Of a DNA stretch of 64,000 nucleotides, positions 45,681 to 55,581 are shown one piece after another. Both the position numbers and the translations under genes were made by a program. Under the pieces are notes generated by a model, which was not told where the DNA came from, searched no databases, and was given only the letters and a program-made list of their open reading frames with translations. The stretch covers positions 3,348,001-3,412,000 of the forward strand of contig NZ_LR699553.1 of assembly GCF_902459535.1 (NCBI RefSeq), written 5' to 3'. This stretch comes from Paraburkholderia dioscoreae (GTDB lineage: Bacteria > Pseudomonadota > Gammaproteobacteria > Burkholderiales > Burkholderiaceae). Each line of letters opens with the position of its first letter. Position 1 is the stretch's first letter.

Positions 45681-46985
45681 TCAGGGTTGAGCAAGCGCAA
45701 TGAAGCGCTCGAAATAATCCGGAAAAGTCTTGCCGACGCACTTCGGGTCGTTGATACGGACCGGTACGCCGCCGAGACTCACCAGCGAGAAGCACATGGC
45801 CATGCGGTGATCGTCGTAGGTATCGATGGCGGCGTTCGGAATCAGCTTTTCAGGCGGTTCGATGACGATGAAGTCCTCGCCTTCCTTCACCTTGGCGCCG
45901 ACCTTGCGCAGTTCGGTCGCCATTGCGGCGAGCCGGTCGGTTTCCTTCACGCGCCAGCTGGCGATGTTGCGCAGCGTGGTCGCGCCGTCCGCGAACAGCG
46001 CCGCGACAGCGATCGTCATTGCAGCGTCGGGAATCAGGTTGCAGTCCATGTCGATCGGCTCGAGCTTGCCGCTGTCGTGGCCGACGCCGCGCACCTCGAT
46101 CCAGTCGTCGCCCATCTGCAGGTTCGCGCCCATCTTGATGAGCGCATCGGCAAAGCCGACGTCGCCCTGGATGCTGGCCCGGCCGACGCCCTCCACTTTC
46201 AGCGGGCCGCCGCCGAGCGCCCCGGCCGCGAGGAAATAAGAAGCGGACGACGCATCGCCCTCCACCATGATCCTGCCCGGCGACTGATAGCGCTGCCCCG
46301 CCGGCACGACGAACTGATGCCAGCCGTGGCGTTCGACCTTGATGCCGAAGCGCTCCATCAGCTTGATGGTGATCTCGATATACGGCTTCGAGATCAGTTC
46401 GCCGTCCACCTGCACGGTACTCACGCCGCTTCCGGTCCGCAAGAGCGGCAGCGTCATGAGAAGCGAGGTCAGGAACTGGCTCGACACGTCGCCGCGCACG
46501 GTGATCGGCGCGTCGGCATTGATCTGCCCGGGGCGAATTCGCAGCGGCGGATAGCCTTCGTTCTCTTCGTAGTCGATCTTCGCGCCGAGCTGGCGCAGGC
46601 CGTCGACCAGATCGCCGATCGGCCGCTCGTGCATGCGCGGCACGCCGTGAATGCGATAGTCGCCGCCATTGACCGCCAGCGCCGCCGTCAGCGGACGCAC
46701 CGCCGTGCCGGCGTTGCCGAGAAACAGATCCGCCGTGCGCGCCGTGAACGCACCGCGCGTGCCGGTCACGACGCAGGTGTCGCCGTCGCGCTTCAGACGC
46801 ACGCCGAGTTTCTCGAGCGCGTCGAGCATCACGCGGGTGTCGTCGGAGTCGAGCAGGTTCGTGATCGTCGTTTCGCCTTCGGCGAGCGCCGCGAGCAGCA
46901 GCACCCGGTTCGAGATGCTCTTCGAGCCAGGCAGACGAATCGTGCCGGACGCGCGAGAGAACGGTCCGAGATCGAGGAATTCCAT
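45681..46985 (-). CDS. aroA: 3-phosphoshikimate 1-carboxyvinyltransferase (EPSP synthase)
   Basis: Joins PEP to shikimate-3-phosphate in aromatic biosynthesis. A 434-aa product with LPGSKSISNRVLLLAALAEG near 18-37, the PEP-site LFLGNAGTAVRPLTAAL near 88-104, and RVKETDRLAAMATELRKVG near 340-358. The motif LGNAGTAVRP has the usual glyphosate-sensitive glycine (class I type). Starts 19 bp after the tyrA stop; aroA-cmk-rpsA is a conserved string. Confidence 0.97.
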   Translation of the reverse strand: MEFLDLGPFSRASGTIRLPGSKSISNRVLLLAALAEGETTITNLLDSDDTRVMLDALEKLGVRLKRDGDTCVVTGTRGAFTARTADLFLGNAGTAVRPLTAALAVNGGDYRIHGVPRMHERPIGDLVDGLRQLGAKIDYEENEGYPPLRIRPGQINADAPITVRGDVSSQFLTSLLMTLPLLRTGSGVSTVQVDGELISKPYIEITIKLMERFGIKVERHGWHQFVVPAGQRYQSPGRIMVEGDASSASYFLAAGALGGGPLKVEGVGRASIQGDVGFADALIKMGANLQMGDDWIEVRGVGHDSGKLEPIDMDCNLIPDAAMTIAVAALFADGATTLRNIASWRVKETDRLAAMATELRKVGAKVKEGEDFIVIEPPEKLIPNAAIDTYDDHRMAMCFSLVSLGGVPVRINDPKCVGKTFPDYFERFIALAQP

Positions 46986-47004
46986 GATTGAGTCCAGTTT
47001 CCGG

Positions 47005-47964
47005 TTATTTCGACGCGTCGCCATTGGCGACGCCGCCAGCGCGCTGTTCCTGCCATTCGGTACGCGCTACGCGCGAGCGCGCGAACACGGTTTCGAGGGC
47101 GGCACCGTCGGCGGCTTCGATTGCCGCGCGCAGGCCGGCAAGTACCGCCGTATAGGCGTCGAGTTCGTCGAGCAGCGCGACCCGATTGGCCACGCAGACG
47201 TCGCGCCACATTTCCGGGCTCGACGCGGCAATGCGCGTGAAATCGCGGAAGCCGCCCGCCGCGAACGAGAATTTCAGCGCGGCATCGGGTGAATTGAGAA
47301 TCTGCTCGACCAGCGCGAACGAAAGCAGGTGCGGCAAATGGCTGACCGACGCGAACACGCGGTCGTGCTGCTCGGGCGCCATGTCACGCACAAGCGCACC
47401 GGTGGCCCGCCACATGGCGGCGACACGCTCCACGGTTGCCGGCGCACTCTCCGGCAGCGGGCACAACACGACATTGCGGCCCACATACAGCTCGGGCAAG
47501 GCCGCCTCCACGCCGCTGGCTTCGCGGCCGGCAATCGGATGCCCGGGCACGAACTGGCTGATGCGCGCGCCGAGCGCCGCGCGGGCGGCGGCGACCACGT
47601 CCGACTTGGTACTGCCGGCGTCCGTGACGATCGTGGCCGGATCGAGAAACGGCGCGATGCGTTCGAGCAACGGCTGTGTCTGCGCGACGGGCGCGGCCAG
47701 CAGCACGAAGTCGGCACCGGACAATGCTTCGCGCAGCGAGGCGTCGTCGTTCAGCGCCGCCGAGCCGTCGATCACACCCAGTTCCAGAGCGCGCTCGGTC
47801 GACGCGGACGAACGTCCGACACCGATCACCGTGCGCGCACCCTCGGTCCCGTTCCGTTCGCGCAGCGCGCGCGCGAGCGATCCGCCGATCAGGCCGACAC
47901 CGAAAATTACCAGCTTGTCAAAAGAAAACGCGGCCACGTCGGTCACATAGAGCGCGCCTTTCAA
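47005..47964 (-). CDS. tyrA: Prephenate dehydrogenase
   Basis: Oxidatively decarboxylates prephenate to 4-hydroxyphenylpyruvate for tyrosine. The 319-aa product has the NAD(P) fold GVGLIGGSLARAL (about 22-34), PGHPIAGREASGVEAA near 138-153 and the C-terminal helical dimerisation domain with FRDFTRIAASSPEMW. There is no chorismate mutase domain (it is on PheA here) and no ACT domain. The start at 47964 may be several codons too early; a Met-free region forces this choice. Lies between hisC and aroA. Confidence 0.95.
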   Translation of the reverse strand: MKGALYVTDVAAFSFDKLVIFGVGLIGGSLARALRERNGTEGARTVIGVGRSSASTERALELGVIDGSAALNDDASLREALSGADFVLLAAPVAQTQPLLERIAPFLDPATIVTDAGSTKSDVVAAARAALGARISQFVPGHPIAGREASGVEAALPELYVGRNVVLCPLPESAPATVERVAAMWRATGALVRDMAPEQHDRVFASVSHLPHLLSFALVEQILNSPDAALKFSFAAGGFRDFTRIAASSPEMWRDVCVANRVALLDELDAYTAVLAGLRAAIEAADGAALETVFARSRVARTEWQEQRAGGVANGDASK

Positions 47965-47997
47965 TACCGACGAGGCGCGCGGGTCAAGGGTTACCGC

Positions 47998-49110
47998 TTA
48001 AGCGGGGTCGAGCGCTTTTTCGAGCGCAGCAAGGAATGCTTCGTTTTCTTCCGGCAAGCCGATCGTGACACGCAGCCATTGCGGCAAACCATAGTTGCCG
48101 ACCGGCCGCACGATCACGCCCTGCTTCAGCAGCTCCAGGTTGACGCGGCCGCCTGCTGCGTCGTCGTTGCCGACACGTACCAGCACGAAGTTGCCGTCCG
48201 ACGGCACATACTCCAGACCGAGCTTGTCGAAGGCTTCGGTCAAACGGCGATAGCCTTGCGCGTTCAACGCGGCGCTCTTCTCCAGAAACGCCCTGTCGCT
48301 CAGCGCGGCGATCGCCGCGGCTTGCGCCAGTGTGTTCACGTTGAACGGCTGACGCAGACGATTCAGCAGATCGGTCAATTCAGGCTGTGCGATCGCGAAA
48401 CCCACGCGCAAACCGGCGAGGCCGAACGCCTTCGAAAATGTTCGCGACACCAGCAGATTCGGGTAGCGGCGCACCCACGCGATCGAGTCGTAGCGCTTCT
48501 CTTGCGGCAGATATTCCGTGTACGCCTCGTCGAGCACGACGACCACGTTGCGCGGCACCTTGTCGAGAAACGCTTCGAGCTTCGTGCCTTCAATAAACGT
48601 GCCGGTCGGGTTGTTCGGGTTGGCGACGAAAATCAGGCGCGTGTCGTCGGTAATCGCCGCGAGCATTGCGTCGAGGTCATGACCGTATTTGACGGCCGGC
48701 ACGACGATCGCGCGAGCGCCCAGGCCTTGCGTGGCCAACGCGTAAACCGCGAACGAGTACTGCGCATAGACGATCGACTGGTCCTTTTCCACAAACGCGT
48801 GTGCGGCGATTTCGAGGATGTCGTTGCTGCCGTTGCCAAGCGTGATCCAGTCGGCCGGCACGCCGTAGCGCTCGCTCAGCGCAGCCTTCAGCTCGAACGC
48901 GTTGGCGTCGGGGTAGCGGCCCAGTTCGCTGGCGGCCTGCGCCATCGCGCGCTGTGCCGATTCCGGCATGCCGAGCGGATTCTCGTTCGAGGCGAGTTTC
49001 ACGATGATCTTTTCGTCCAGATCGAATTCGCGGGCCACTTCCGAAATCGGTTTGCCTGCGATGTAAGGCGCAATGGCACGCACGTAGGAAGGACCGAAAG
49101 ACGCTGTCAT
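47998..49110 (-). CDS. hisC: Histidinol-phosphate aminotransferase (aromatic/His type)
   Basis: PLP aminotransferase of fold type I, 370 aa. PLP lysine in SRTFSKAFGLAGLRVGF near 222-238, N-terminal LASNENPLG near 36-44, and NPNNPTGT near 165-172. Located among phenylalanine/tyrosine genes (pheA-hisC-tyrA-aroA), this hisC2-type copy probably serves aromatic transamination as well as or instead of histidine synthesis. Start at 49110 (MTASFGPSYVRAI) follows the family. Confidence 0.95.
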   Translation of the reverse strand: MTASFGPSYVRAIAPYIAGKPISEVAREFDLDEKIIVKLASNENPLGMPESAQRAMAQAASELGRYPDANAFELKAALSERYGVPADWITLGNGSNDILEIAAHAFVEKDQSIVYAQYSFAVYALATQGLGARAIVVPAVKYGHDLDAMLAAITDDTRLIFVANPNNPTGTFIEGTKLEAFLDKVPRNVVVVLDEAYTEYLPQEKRYDSIAWVRRYPNLLVSRTFSKAFGLAGLRVGFAIAQPELTDLLNRLRQPFNVNTLAQAAAIAALSDRAFLEKSAALNAQGYRRLTEAFDKLGLEYVPSDGNFVLVRVGNDDAAGGRVNLELLKQGVIVRPVGNYGLPQWLRVTIGLPEENEAFLAALEKALDPA

Positions 49111-49190
49111 GAGAATCTCCGAACGACTATGAGTAATGGGATGTGCGGCTGGGCGCGCCCGGGTGCTGCAGGGTCGCCGTTTGAATATCA

Positions 49191-50273
49191 TCAGCGGGCG
49201 CGCGGATACGAGCCCAGAATCTTCAGGAACGCAGCCTTCTCGCCGAGTTCGGCGAGCGCGGCGGCGACCGCCGGATCGTCGCGATGGCCTTCGAGGTCGA
49301 TGTAGAAGTAGTACTCCCACGTGCCGACCCGTGCCGGACGCGATTCGAAACGCGTCATGGACACGCTGTGGCGTGCCAGCGGTTCGAGCAGCTTGAATAC
49401 GGCGCCAGGTTCGTTATGCACGGAAACGATCAACGACGTCTGGTCATAACCGCTCGGGCCGGTCGGCTGTTTGCCGATCATCACGAAGCGCGTGCGGTTG
49501 TGCGGATCGTCCTGGATCAGCGCATACGCCACCTGCAAGCCATAGTGCGTCGCGGCGCGATCGCCGGCGATGGCCGCCACGGTCGGGTCTTCCGCTGCCA
49601 TGCGCGCTGCTTCCGCATTGCTCGACACTGCCTGGCGCTCCAGATGCGGCGCGTTGGTCGACAGCCAGCGCTGACATTGGGCAAGCGCCTGCGCATGCGC
49701 GCACACGCGCGTTACACCGGTGAGGCCACCGTTCAGCGTCAACAGATTGTGGTGGATCGGCAAAGCCAGCTCGCCGCCGATCGTGAGTTGCGTTTGCAGC
49801 AGCAGATCGAGCGTGCGCGACACCGCGCCTTCGGTCGAATTCTCGACAGGCACGACGCCGAATTCCGCGGCGCCCGCCTCGACCGAGCGGAACACTTCGT
49901 CGATCGACGGGCACGGCAGGCCTTCGATCGACTGACCGAAGTACTCGTGCATCGCCTGTTCGCTGTAGGTGCCGACCGGGCCGAGATAAGCGGCCTTGAT
50001 GGTCTTTTCGAGCGCGCGGCTCGCGGCCATGATCTCGCGCCAGATCGCGCTGATATGCTCGCTCGCGAGCGGCCCTTCGCTCATGTCCTGCAGACGCGCG
50101 ATCACCTGCTGTTCGCGCTCCGGCCGAAACACCGGCGCGTTGAAATGCTTCTTGACCTCGCCCACTTCGAGCGCTACCGCCGCGCGTTGATTGAGGAGCG
50201 CGATCAGTTGCGCGTCGAGCGCGTCGATGCGTTCGCGAAGAGGTTTGAGTCGGGTATTGAGTTCGTCGTCCAT
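49191..50273 (-). CDS. pheA: Bifunctional chorismate mutase / prephenate dehydratase
   Basis: Converts chorismate to prephenate and then to phenylpyruvate. The 360-aa P-protein has an AroQ-type mutase (residues 1-90, LRERIDALDAQLIALLNQRA), a dehydratase (about 95-275 with YLGPVGTYSEQAMHEYFG and NRTRFVMIG), and a C-terminal ACT domain (about 285-355, with GAVFKLLEPLARHSVSMTRFESRP; ESRP binds Phe for feedback inhibition). Start at 50273 (MDDELN) chosen by family alignment. Confidence 0.97.
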   Translation of the reverse strand: MDDELNTRLKPLRERIDALDAQLIALLNQRAAVALEVGEVKKHFNAPVFRPEREQQVIARLQDMSEGPLASEHISAIWREIMAASRALEKTIKAAYLGPVGTYSEQAMHEYFGQSIEGLPCPSIDEVFRSVEAGAAEFGVVPVENSTEGAVSRTLDLLLQTQLTIGGELALPIHHNLLTLNGGLTGVTRVCAHAQALAQCQRWLSTNAPHLERQAVSSNAEAARMAAEDPTVAAIAGDRAATHYGLQVAYALIQDDPHNRTRFVMIGKQPTGPSGYDQTSLIVSVHNEPGAVFKLLEPLARHSVSMTRFESRPARVGTWEYYFYIDLEGHRDDPAVAAALAELGEKAAFLKILGSYPRAR

Positions 50274-50343
50274 GCGTGAAAACGGCCCTGCCGGTAGCTG
50301 CTGCACAAATGCGTGCTGGAAAGGAAGCGCGCGCCCCGATGAC

Positions 50344-51426
50344 TCAGGCGCTGCGCTGTTCGAATTCCTTCATGTATTCGACAAGCGCTTTGACGCCCTC
50401 GAGCGGGACGGCGTTATAAATCGACGCCCGCATGCCGCCGACGGACTTGTGGCCCTTTAGCTGCACCATTCCCCGCGCTTTCGCGCCGGCCAGGAAATCT
50501 TCGTTGCGGGACTCGTCGGCGAGGAAGAACGGGACGTTCATCCGCGAGCGCGAGCCGCGTTCGACCTTGTTCAGATAGAAGCTGCTCGAGTCGATCGCGT
50601 CGTACAGCAGCTTCGACTTTTCGAGATTGCGTGCTTCCATCGCGGCAAGGCCGCCCTGCTTCTTCAACCACTTGAACACCAGCCCGGCGATGTAGATCGC
50701 GTAAGTGGGCGGCGTGTTGTACATCGAATTGTTCTCGGCGACGATCTTCCATTCGAACGCCGACGGGCAGATCGGTTGCGCACGATCGAGCATGTCTTCG
50801 CGCACGACCACCACTGTCACGCCCGCCATGCCGATGTTCTTCTGCGCGCCGCCGAACAGCACGCCGTATTTGGCGATGTCCATGGGACGCGACAGGATAT
50901 GCGACGAGGCATCCGCCACGAGCGGAATATCGCCGAGATCGGGGATCTCGAACGTCTCGACGCCGTGAATCGTCTCGTTCGTGCACAGATGCACGTAAGC
51001 CGGGTCGTCCGACAGTTGCCATTCCGAGCGGGCGGGCGCGCGGGTGAAACCATCGGCCGTCTGGCCGCTGGCCGCCAGATGCGCAGTGCCGTACTTCTGC
51101 GCTTCCTTGAAAGACTTCTGCGACCATGAACCCGTCACGACGAAATCCGCGCGCGGCTTCGCGCCCATCAGGTTCATCGGCACGATTGCGTTCTCGCCCA
51201 ATCCGCCACCTTGCAGGAACAGGATGCGGTGGCTCGCCGGCACCTGAAGCAGGTCGCGCAGATCGACGAGCGCTTCCTCATGGATCGACATGAACTCTTT
51301 CCCGCGATGGCTCATTTCCATCACGCTCATGCCGCTGCCTTGCCAATCGAGCATTTCGTCGGCGGCTTGACGCAGAACTTCTTCGGGCATGGCCGCGGGG
51401 CCGGCGGAGAAATTAAAGACGCGCAT
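50344..51426 (-). CDS. serC: Phosphoserine aminotransferase
   Basis: PLP enzyme converting 3-phosphohydroxypyruvate and glutamate to phosphoserine; also acts in vitamin B6 synthesis. The 360-aa product begins MRVFNFSAGPAAMPEEVL, with the PLP-binding DVA-type region VADASSHILSRP near 190-201 and the lysine in LFGGAQKNIGMAGVTV near 212-226. Relation to pheA-hisC-tyrA-aroA is the standard beta-proteobacterial supra-operon. The start at 51426 lies right before the conserved N-terminus. Confidence 0.97.
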   Translation of the reverse strand: MRVFNFSAGPAAMPEEVLRQAADEMLDWQGSGMSVMEMSHRGKEFMSIHEEALVDLRDLLQVPASHRILFLQGGGLGENAIVPMNLMGAKPRADFVVTGSWSQKSFKEAQKYGTAHLAASGQTADGFTRAPARSEWQLSDDPAYVHLCTNETIHGVETFEIPDLGDIPLVADASSHILSRPMDIAKYGVLFGGAQKNIGMAGVTVVVVREDMLDRAQPICPSAFEWKIVAENNSMYNTPPTYAIYIAGLVFKWLKKQGGLAAMEARNLEKSKLLYDAIDSSSFYLNKVERGSRSRMNVPFFLADESRNEDFLAGAKARGMVQLKGHKSVGGMRASIYNAVPLEGVKALVEYMKEFEQRSA

Positions 51427-51721
51427 CGTGAGATCCTGGAAGCGGGCGCGAAAAATGAAGATCGCGCAAAAATCGGCGAAGCTGACAGCCGGGTCGGCAT
51501 TGACCGTGAAGATGACAACGCGATTGTGCCGGCGCGATTTTCTGACGCGGGTTTCGGACCATTTCGCGCCGAAAAAGAAAATGGCCGTCTGCGCGTGTGC
51601 ACAAACAGCCATTATCGCATTGTCACAGCCAAGCCGCCAAACCCGGCACGCCATCCAGCGTGCGAGGCGAGCCCACCGGGCGGCGGCTGGCGCGATATCC
51701 GCGCAGCCTCAGGGCGTTGGC

Positions 51722-52324
51722 TTACTTGGCCGGCTTGACCGAAGCGACTTCCTTGTCGGCCTGGTCACGCGTTGCCTTGATCGATTGCGGCATGTACTTC
51801 TGCATCAAGCCGTTCACGACGTCACGGCCAACCTGGTCTTGCACCTGGATGAACTTGCGGCCGGTCGGGCTCTTGTAGAACGTAGTCAGATCCTTGATTT
51901 CCGACGTGCTGTAGTACTTCGCGTAGGCGTCGTACTGAGCTTGCATGGCGTCCTGGCGGAAGCTGTCCGTTGCGAACACCTGGCCTGCGCCGTCAACCAG
52001 CTTCGGCACTGCGTTCTTTTGCAGCGTCGGGACGGAAGCCTGCTTCTGCTTGTCCGTCATCGTCTTGTTTTCGCTCAGAGCGTCCGACAGGATTGCCGGA
52101 ACCAGCTGCTTGGCTTGCATCTGGGCGCTGTTGCCGATCGCGCCGACGAGCTTCTGCGCGTCGATTGCGTCCAACAGATCCTTGATTGCAGCCTGCTTGG
52201 CCGGATCAACCGGTGCCGCGGCAGCAGCCGGCGCCGCCGGAGCCGGGCTCTGAAGCGCTTGAGCCATGGCGAAGGTCGGCACGAGGGCAGCCAGCAACAT
52301 CAGTTGTTTGAATCGTTTTTGCAT
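51722..52324 (-). CDS. DUF2059 exported protein
   Basis: A 200-aa exported protein with a signal peptide (MLLAALVPTFAMAQA) and an Ala/Pro linker, followed by a DUF2059 helical domain containing YAKYYSTSEIKDLTTFYKSPTGRKF near 135-160 (the motif FYKSPTGRKF is diagnostic). Function unknown; the gene is regularly found between gyrA and serC in Burkholderia. The second of two adjacent ATGs (52324) is chosen since AGGGAG is better spaced from it. Confidence 0.9.
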   Translation of the reverse strand: MQKRFKQLMLLAALVPTFAMAQALQSPAPAAPAAAAAPVDPAKQAAIKDLLDAIDAQKLVGAIGNSAQMQAKQLVPAILSDALSENKTMTDKQKQASVPTLQKNAVPKLVDGAGQVFATDSFRQDAMQAQYDAYAKYYSTSEIKDLTTFYKSPTGRKFIQVQDQVGRDVVNGLMQKYMPQSIKATRDQADKEVASVKPAK

Positions 52325-52447
52325 CATTACTCCCTAATAGAAATGAACTTGAACAGCAAGCTGCGCGGGATACGTATCAGCCCGACACGCCATTATTCCC
52401 GGCACAGCTTTCAACCAGTCACTGAGTCTGTAAGACGCTGACACGAA

Positions 52448-55096
52448 TCAGGCCGCACCGCCCTCTTCGCCGCCGCTGTCATCCGCGTTGTTACCTTCAG
52501 CGGGACCTTCGGCGTCGCTTTCCGCATCACCTTCCGCTTCCGCCTCAGCAACCTGTTGCAGACCTGAAAGCTTGGTCCCTTCGTCAAGGCTGATGAGTGT
52601 AACACCTTGGGTTGCACGTCCCATTTCCCGAATTTCCGATACCCGCGTACGGATCAGCACGCCGGTATTGGTGATCAGCATGATCTGCGCTTCCTGATCC
52701 ACCAGCGTGGCGGCAACGACCTTGCCGTTACGCTCCGAGGTCTGGATCGCGATCATGCCCTTCGTACCGCGGCCATGACGGGTGTACTCGATGATCGGCG
52801 TACGCTTGCCAAAACCGTTTTCCGTGGCGGTGAGCACCGACTGCTGCTCGTCGCCGGCTACCAGCAACGCGATCACGTTCTGGCCGTCTTCGAGCTGCAT
52901 GCCGCGTACACCGCGCGCCTCGCGGCCCATCGGACGCACGTCGTTTTCGTCGAAGCGGACCGCCTTGCCCGAATCCGAGAACAGCATCACGTCGTGCTGA
53001 CCGTCGGTAATCGCGGCACCGATCAGGTAATCGCCGTCATCCAGACCGACCGCAATAATACCCTTGCGCAACACGCGGCCAAAGGCTTCCAGCGGCGTCT
53101 TTTTTACGGTTCCTAACGCAGTGCCCATAAAGACGAATTTGTCAGCCGAGAATTCCTTGACCGGCAAGACGACCGTAATCTTCTCGCCTTCCTGAAGCGG
53201 GAAGATATTGATGATCGGACGGCCGCGCGAGTTCCGCGAACCTTGCGGCACTTCATAGACCTTCACGCTGTAGACGCGGCCGCGATTGGAGAAGCACAGA
53301 ATGTGATCGTGCGTGTTCGCGATGAACAGCGTGTCGATCCAGTCGTCTTCTTTCATTGCCGTGGCCTGCTTGCCGCGACCACCCCGCTTCTGCGCGCTGT
53401 ACTCGGACAGCGGCTGCGATTTCACGTAACCCGCGTGCGACATGGTCACGACCATCTCTTGCGGCGTGATCAGATCTTCCGTGTTCAGTTCGGTTGCGTT
53501 CAGCTCGATTTTGGAGCGGCGCGCATCGCCGAACTCGGCTTTGATCGACGTGAGTTCCTCGACGATGATCGCCGTAATGCGTTCCGGGCGAGCCAGAATG
53601 TCCAGCAGGTCGGCGATTTGCGCCATGACTTCGCGGTACTCGCCGATGATCTTGTCCTGCTCCAGGCCGGTCAGGCGCTGCAGACGCATCTGCAGAATTT
53701 CCTGAGCCTGGGTGTCGGACAGACGGTAAAGGCCGTCGGACTGCATGCCGAACGACGGATTCAAACCGTCAGGACGGTAGGCTTCGCGACCACCCGCCGA
53801 CGCGTTTTCCGTCTCGGCACGCGCCAGCATCTCACGCACCAGCGACGAATCCCACGGACGCGCCATCAATTCCTGCTTGGCGATCGGCGGAGTCGGCGCC
53901 GCTTTGATGATTGCGATGAACTCGTCGATATTGGCAAGCGCGACCGCCAGGCCTTCGAGCACGTGGCCGCGTTCGCGCGCCTTGCGCAGTTCGTATACAG
54001 TGCGCCGCGTCAGCACTTCCCGGCGATGCGACAGGAAGCACGACAGCATTTCCTTCAGGTTCAGCAGCTTCGGCTGGCCGTCGACCAGCGCGACCATGTT
54101 CATGCCGAAGGTGTCCTGAAGCTGGGTCGCCTTGTACAGATTGTTGAGCACCACTTCCGGCACTTCGCCGCGCTTCAGTTCGATCACGACGCGCATGCCG
54201 CTCTTGTCGGACTCGTCGCGGATGTCGGAAATGCCTTCGAGCTTCTTTTCGTTGACCAGTTCGGCGATGCGCTCCAGAAGTGAGCGCTTGTTCACCTGGT
54301 ACGGCAGCTCGTCGACGATGATCGCCATGCGCTGGCCGCGGTCGATTTCCTCGAAGTGCGTCAGCGCGCGCATCACCACGCGGCCGCGGCCCGTGCGATA
54401 GCCGTCGCGCACGCCCGCCACGCCGTAGATGATGCCGGCCGTCGGGAAGTCGGGCGCCGGAACGATCTCGATCAGTTCGTCGATCGTGGCTTCCGGGTTC
54501 TTGAGCAGATGCTGGCAGGCGTCGACAACTTCATTGAGGTTGTGCGGCGGAATGTTGGTTGCCATGCCGACCGCGATACCGGACGAACCATTGATCAGCA
54601 GATTGGGAATGCGCGCCGGCAGGATGGCCGGCTCGTTTTCGCTGCCGTCGTAGTTCGGCGTGAAGTCGACCGTTTCCTTGTCGATGTCGGCCAGCAGTTC
54701 ATGGCCGATCTTCGCCATGCGGATTTCGGTGTACCGCATGGCCGCGGCATTGTCGCCGTCGACCGAGCCGAAGTTGCCCTGGCCGTCTACCAGCATGTAG
54801 CGCAGCGAGAAGTCCTGCGCCATCCGGACGATGGTGTCGTAAACAGCCGTGTCGCCGTGCGGGTGATATTTACCGATAACGTCGCCGACAATACGCGCCG
54901 ACTTCTTGTAAGCCCGGTTCCAGTCGTTGTTCAGTTCGTGCATCGCGTACAGCACGCGCCGGTGCACCGGCTTCAGGCCATCGCGAACATCGGGAAGCGC
55001 ACGCCCTACGATCACGCTCATCGCGTAATCGAGATACGAACGGCGCATTTCCTCCTCTAGGGAGATTGGCAGAGTCTCTTTGGCGAATTGATCCAT
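52448..55096 (-). CDS. gyrA: DNA gyrase subunit A
   Basis: Breakage-reunion subunit of gyrase, 882 aa. Catalytic Tyr122 in AMRYTEIRM; quinolone-determining region 67-106 with HPHGDTAVYDTIV, where position 83 is Thr (normal for this group) and position 87 is Asp, so no classical quinolone-resistance substitution is visible. The C-terminal pinwheel has the GyrA box QKRGGRGK near 550, needed for DNA wrapping. The C-terminus is a highly acidic Glu/Asp/Gly tail of about 40 residues. It starts the long minus-strand block. Confidence 0.98.
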   Translation of the reverse strand: MDQFAKETLPISLEEEMRRSYLDYAMSVIVGRALPDVRDGLKPVHRRVLYAMHELNNDWNRAYKKSARIVGDVIGKYHPHGDTAVYDTIVRMAQDFSLRYMLVDGQGNFGSVDGDNAAAMRYTEIRMAKIGHELLADIDKETVDFTPNYDGSENEPAILPARIPNLLINGSSGIAVGMATNIPPHNLNEVVDACQHLLKNPEATIDELIEIVPAPDFPTAGIIYGVAGVRDGYRTGRGRVVMRALTHFEEIDRGQRMAIIVDELPYQVNKRSLLERIAELVNEKKLEGISDIRDESDKSGMRVVIELKRGEVPEVVLNNLYKATQLQDTFGMNMVALVDGQPKLLNLKEMLSCFLSHRREVLTRRTVYELRKARERGHVLEGLAVALANIDEFIAIIKAAPTPPIAKQELMARPWDSSLVREMLARAETENASAGGREAYRPDGLNPSFGMQSDGLYRLSDTQAQEILQMRLQRLTGLEQDKIIGEYREVMAQIADLLDILARPERITAIIVEELTSIKAEFGDARRSKIELNATELNTEDLITPQEMVVTMSHAGYVKSQPLSEYSAQKRGGRGKQATAMKEDDWIDTLFIANTHDHILCFSNRGRVYSVKVYEVPQGSRNSRGRPIINIFPLQEGEKITVVLPVKEFSADKFVFMGTALGTVKKTPLEAFGRVLRKGIIAVGLDDGDYLIGAAITDGQHDVMLFSDSGKAVRFDENDVRPMGREARGVRGMQLEDGQNVIALLVAGDEQQSVLTATENGFGKRTPIIEYTRHGRGTKGMIAIQTSERNGKVVAATLVDQEAQIMLITNTGVLIRTRVSEIREMGRATQGVTLISLDEGTKLSGLQQVAEAEAEGDAESDAEGPAEGNNADDSGGEEGGAA

Positions 55097-55581
55097 TATC
55101 CGTATCTTTTACGTGCCAAGACGACGGCTTGACTACATTTCGCCGCGTCTTCGCGTAAGCATTGCAGGCGCAACGCATCACGCGATTCTAACATGCCGCG
55201 AATCCGCGCCGACGAAGGTACGTATACCTATTAGGCAGCGAATGCGGAGCACACCTCGACGCCCCATTTTTGAGACAGGGCAGGCTCGATTCGTGCGTGG
55301 GGCAATTCGCCGCTGAGCCATGACTGGCGGCGCCTCCGGGCGATTACTTCTGTTGCGCATGCACCACAATTGGAAGGTGATTTGATGGGGGGCAGATTTT
55401 TTTATCGTTGGAAGGGAACGATATGGCAAAATGCCAACGCACAAAGAGTTAGACACTGCTCGAAGTCTACACAGCACGTTTTTTGTTCTACACCGATGTT
55501 ATACTTCGAGCAATGTATGACTTGTCTTCGTCAACAGGCTCGCAGTAAACCTGCGGTAATCTCAATTTCGAGAGGAGAAAT
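55097..55581. other. Divergent gyrA / ompA-family intergenic region
   Basis: A 485-base gap without a convincing gene. The right end contains an extended -10 element and a 10-bp inverted repeat for the ompA-family gene. The left part should hold the gyrA promoter, which was not pinned down. AT content is higher near 55390-55500. Confidence 0.5.
55457..55512 (+). promoter_or_regulatory. ompA-family promoter with flanking 10-bp inverted repeat
   Basis: An extended -10 (TG-T-TATACT, 55497-55505) lies about 75 bases before the ATG, without a good -35. The perfect inverted repeat TGCTCGAAGT (55457-55466) and ACTTCGAGCA (55503-55512) brackets the -35 region and overlaps the -10, as an operator might. 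Confidence 0.55.

Noticed and set aside
47329..49305. 658-codon plus-strand frame over hisC and tyrA.
   Set aside because: Shadow of two well-identified minus-strand genes.
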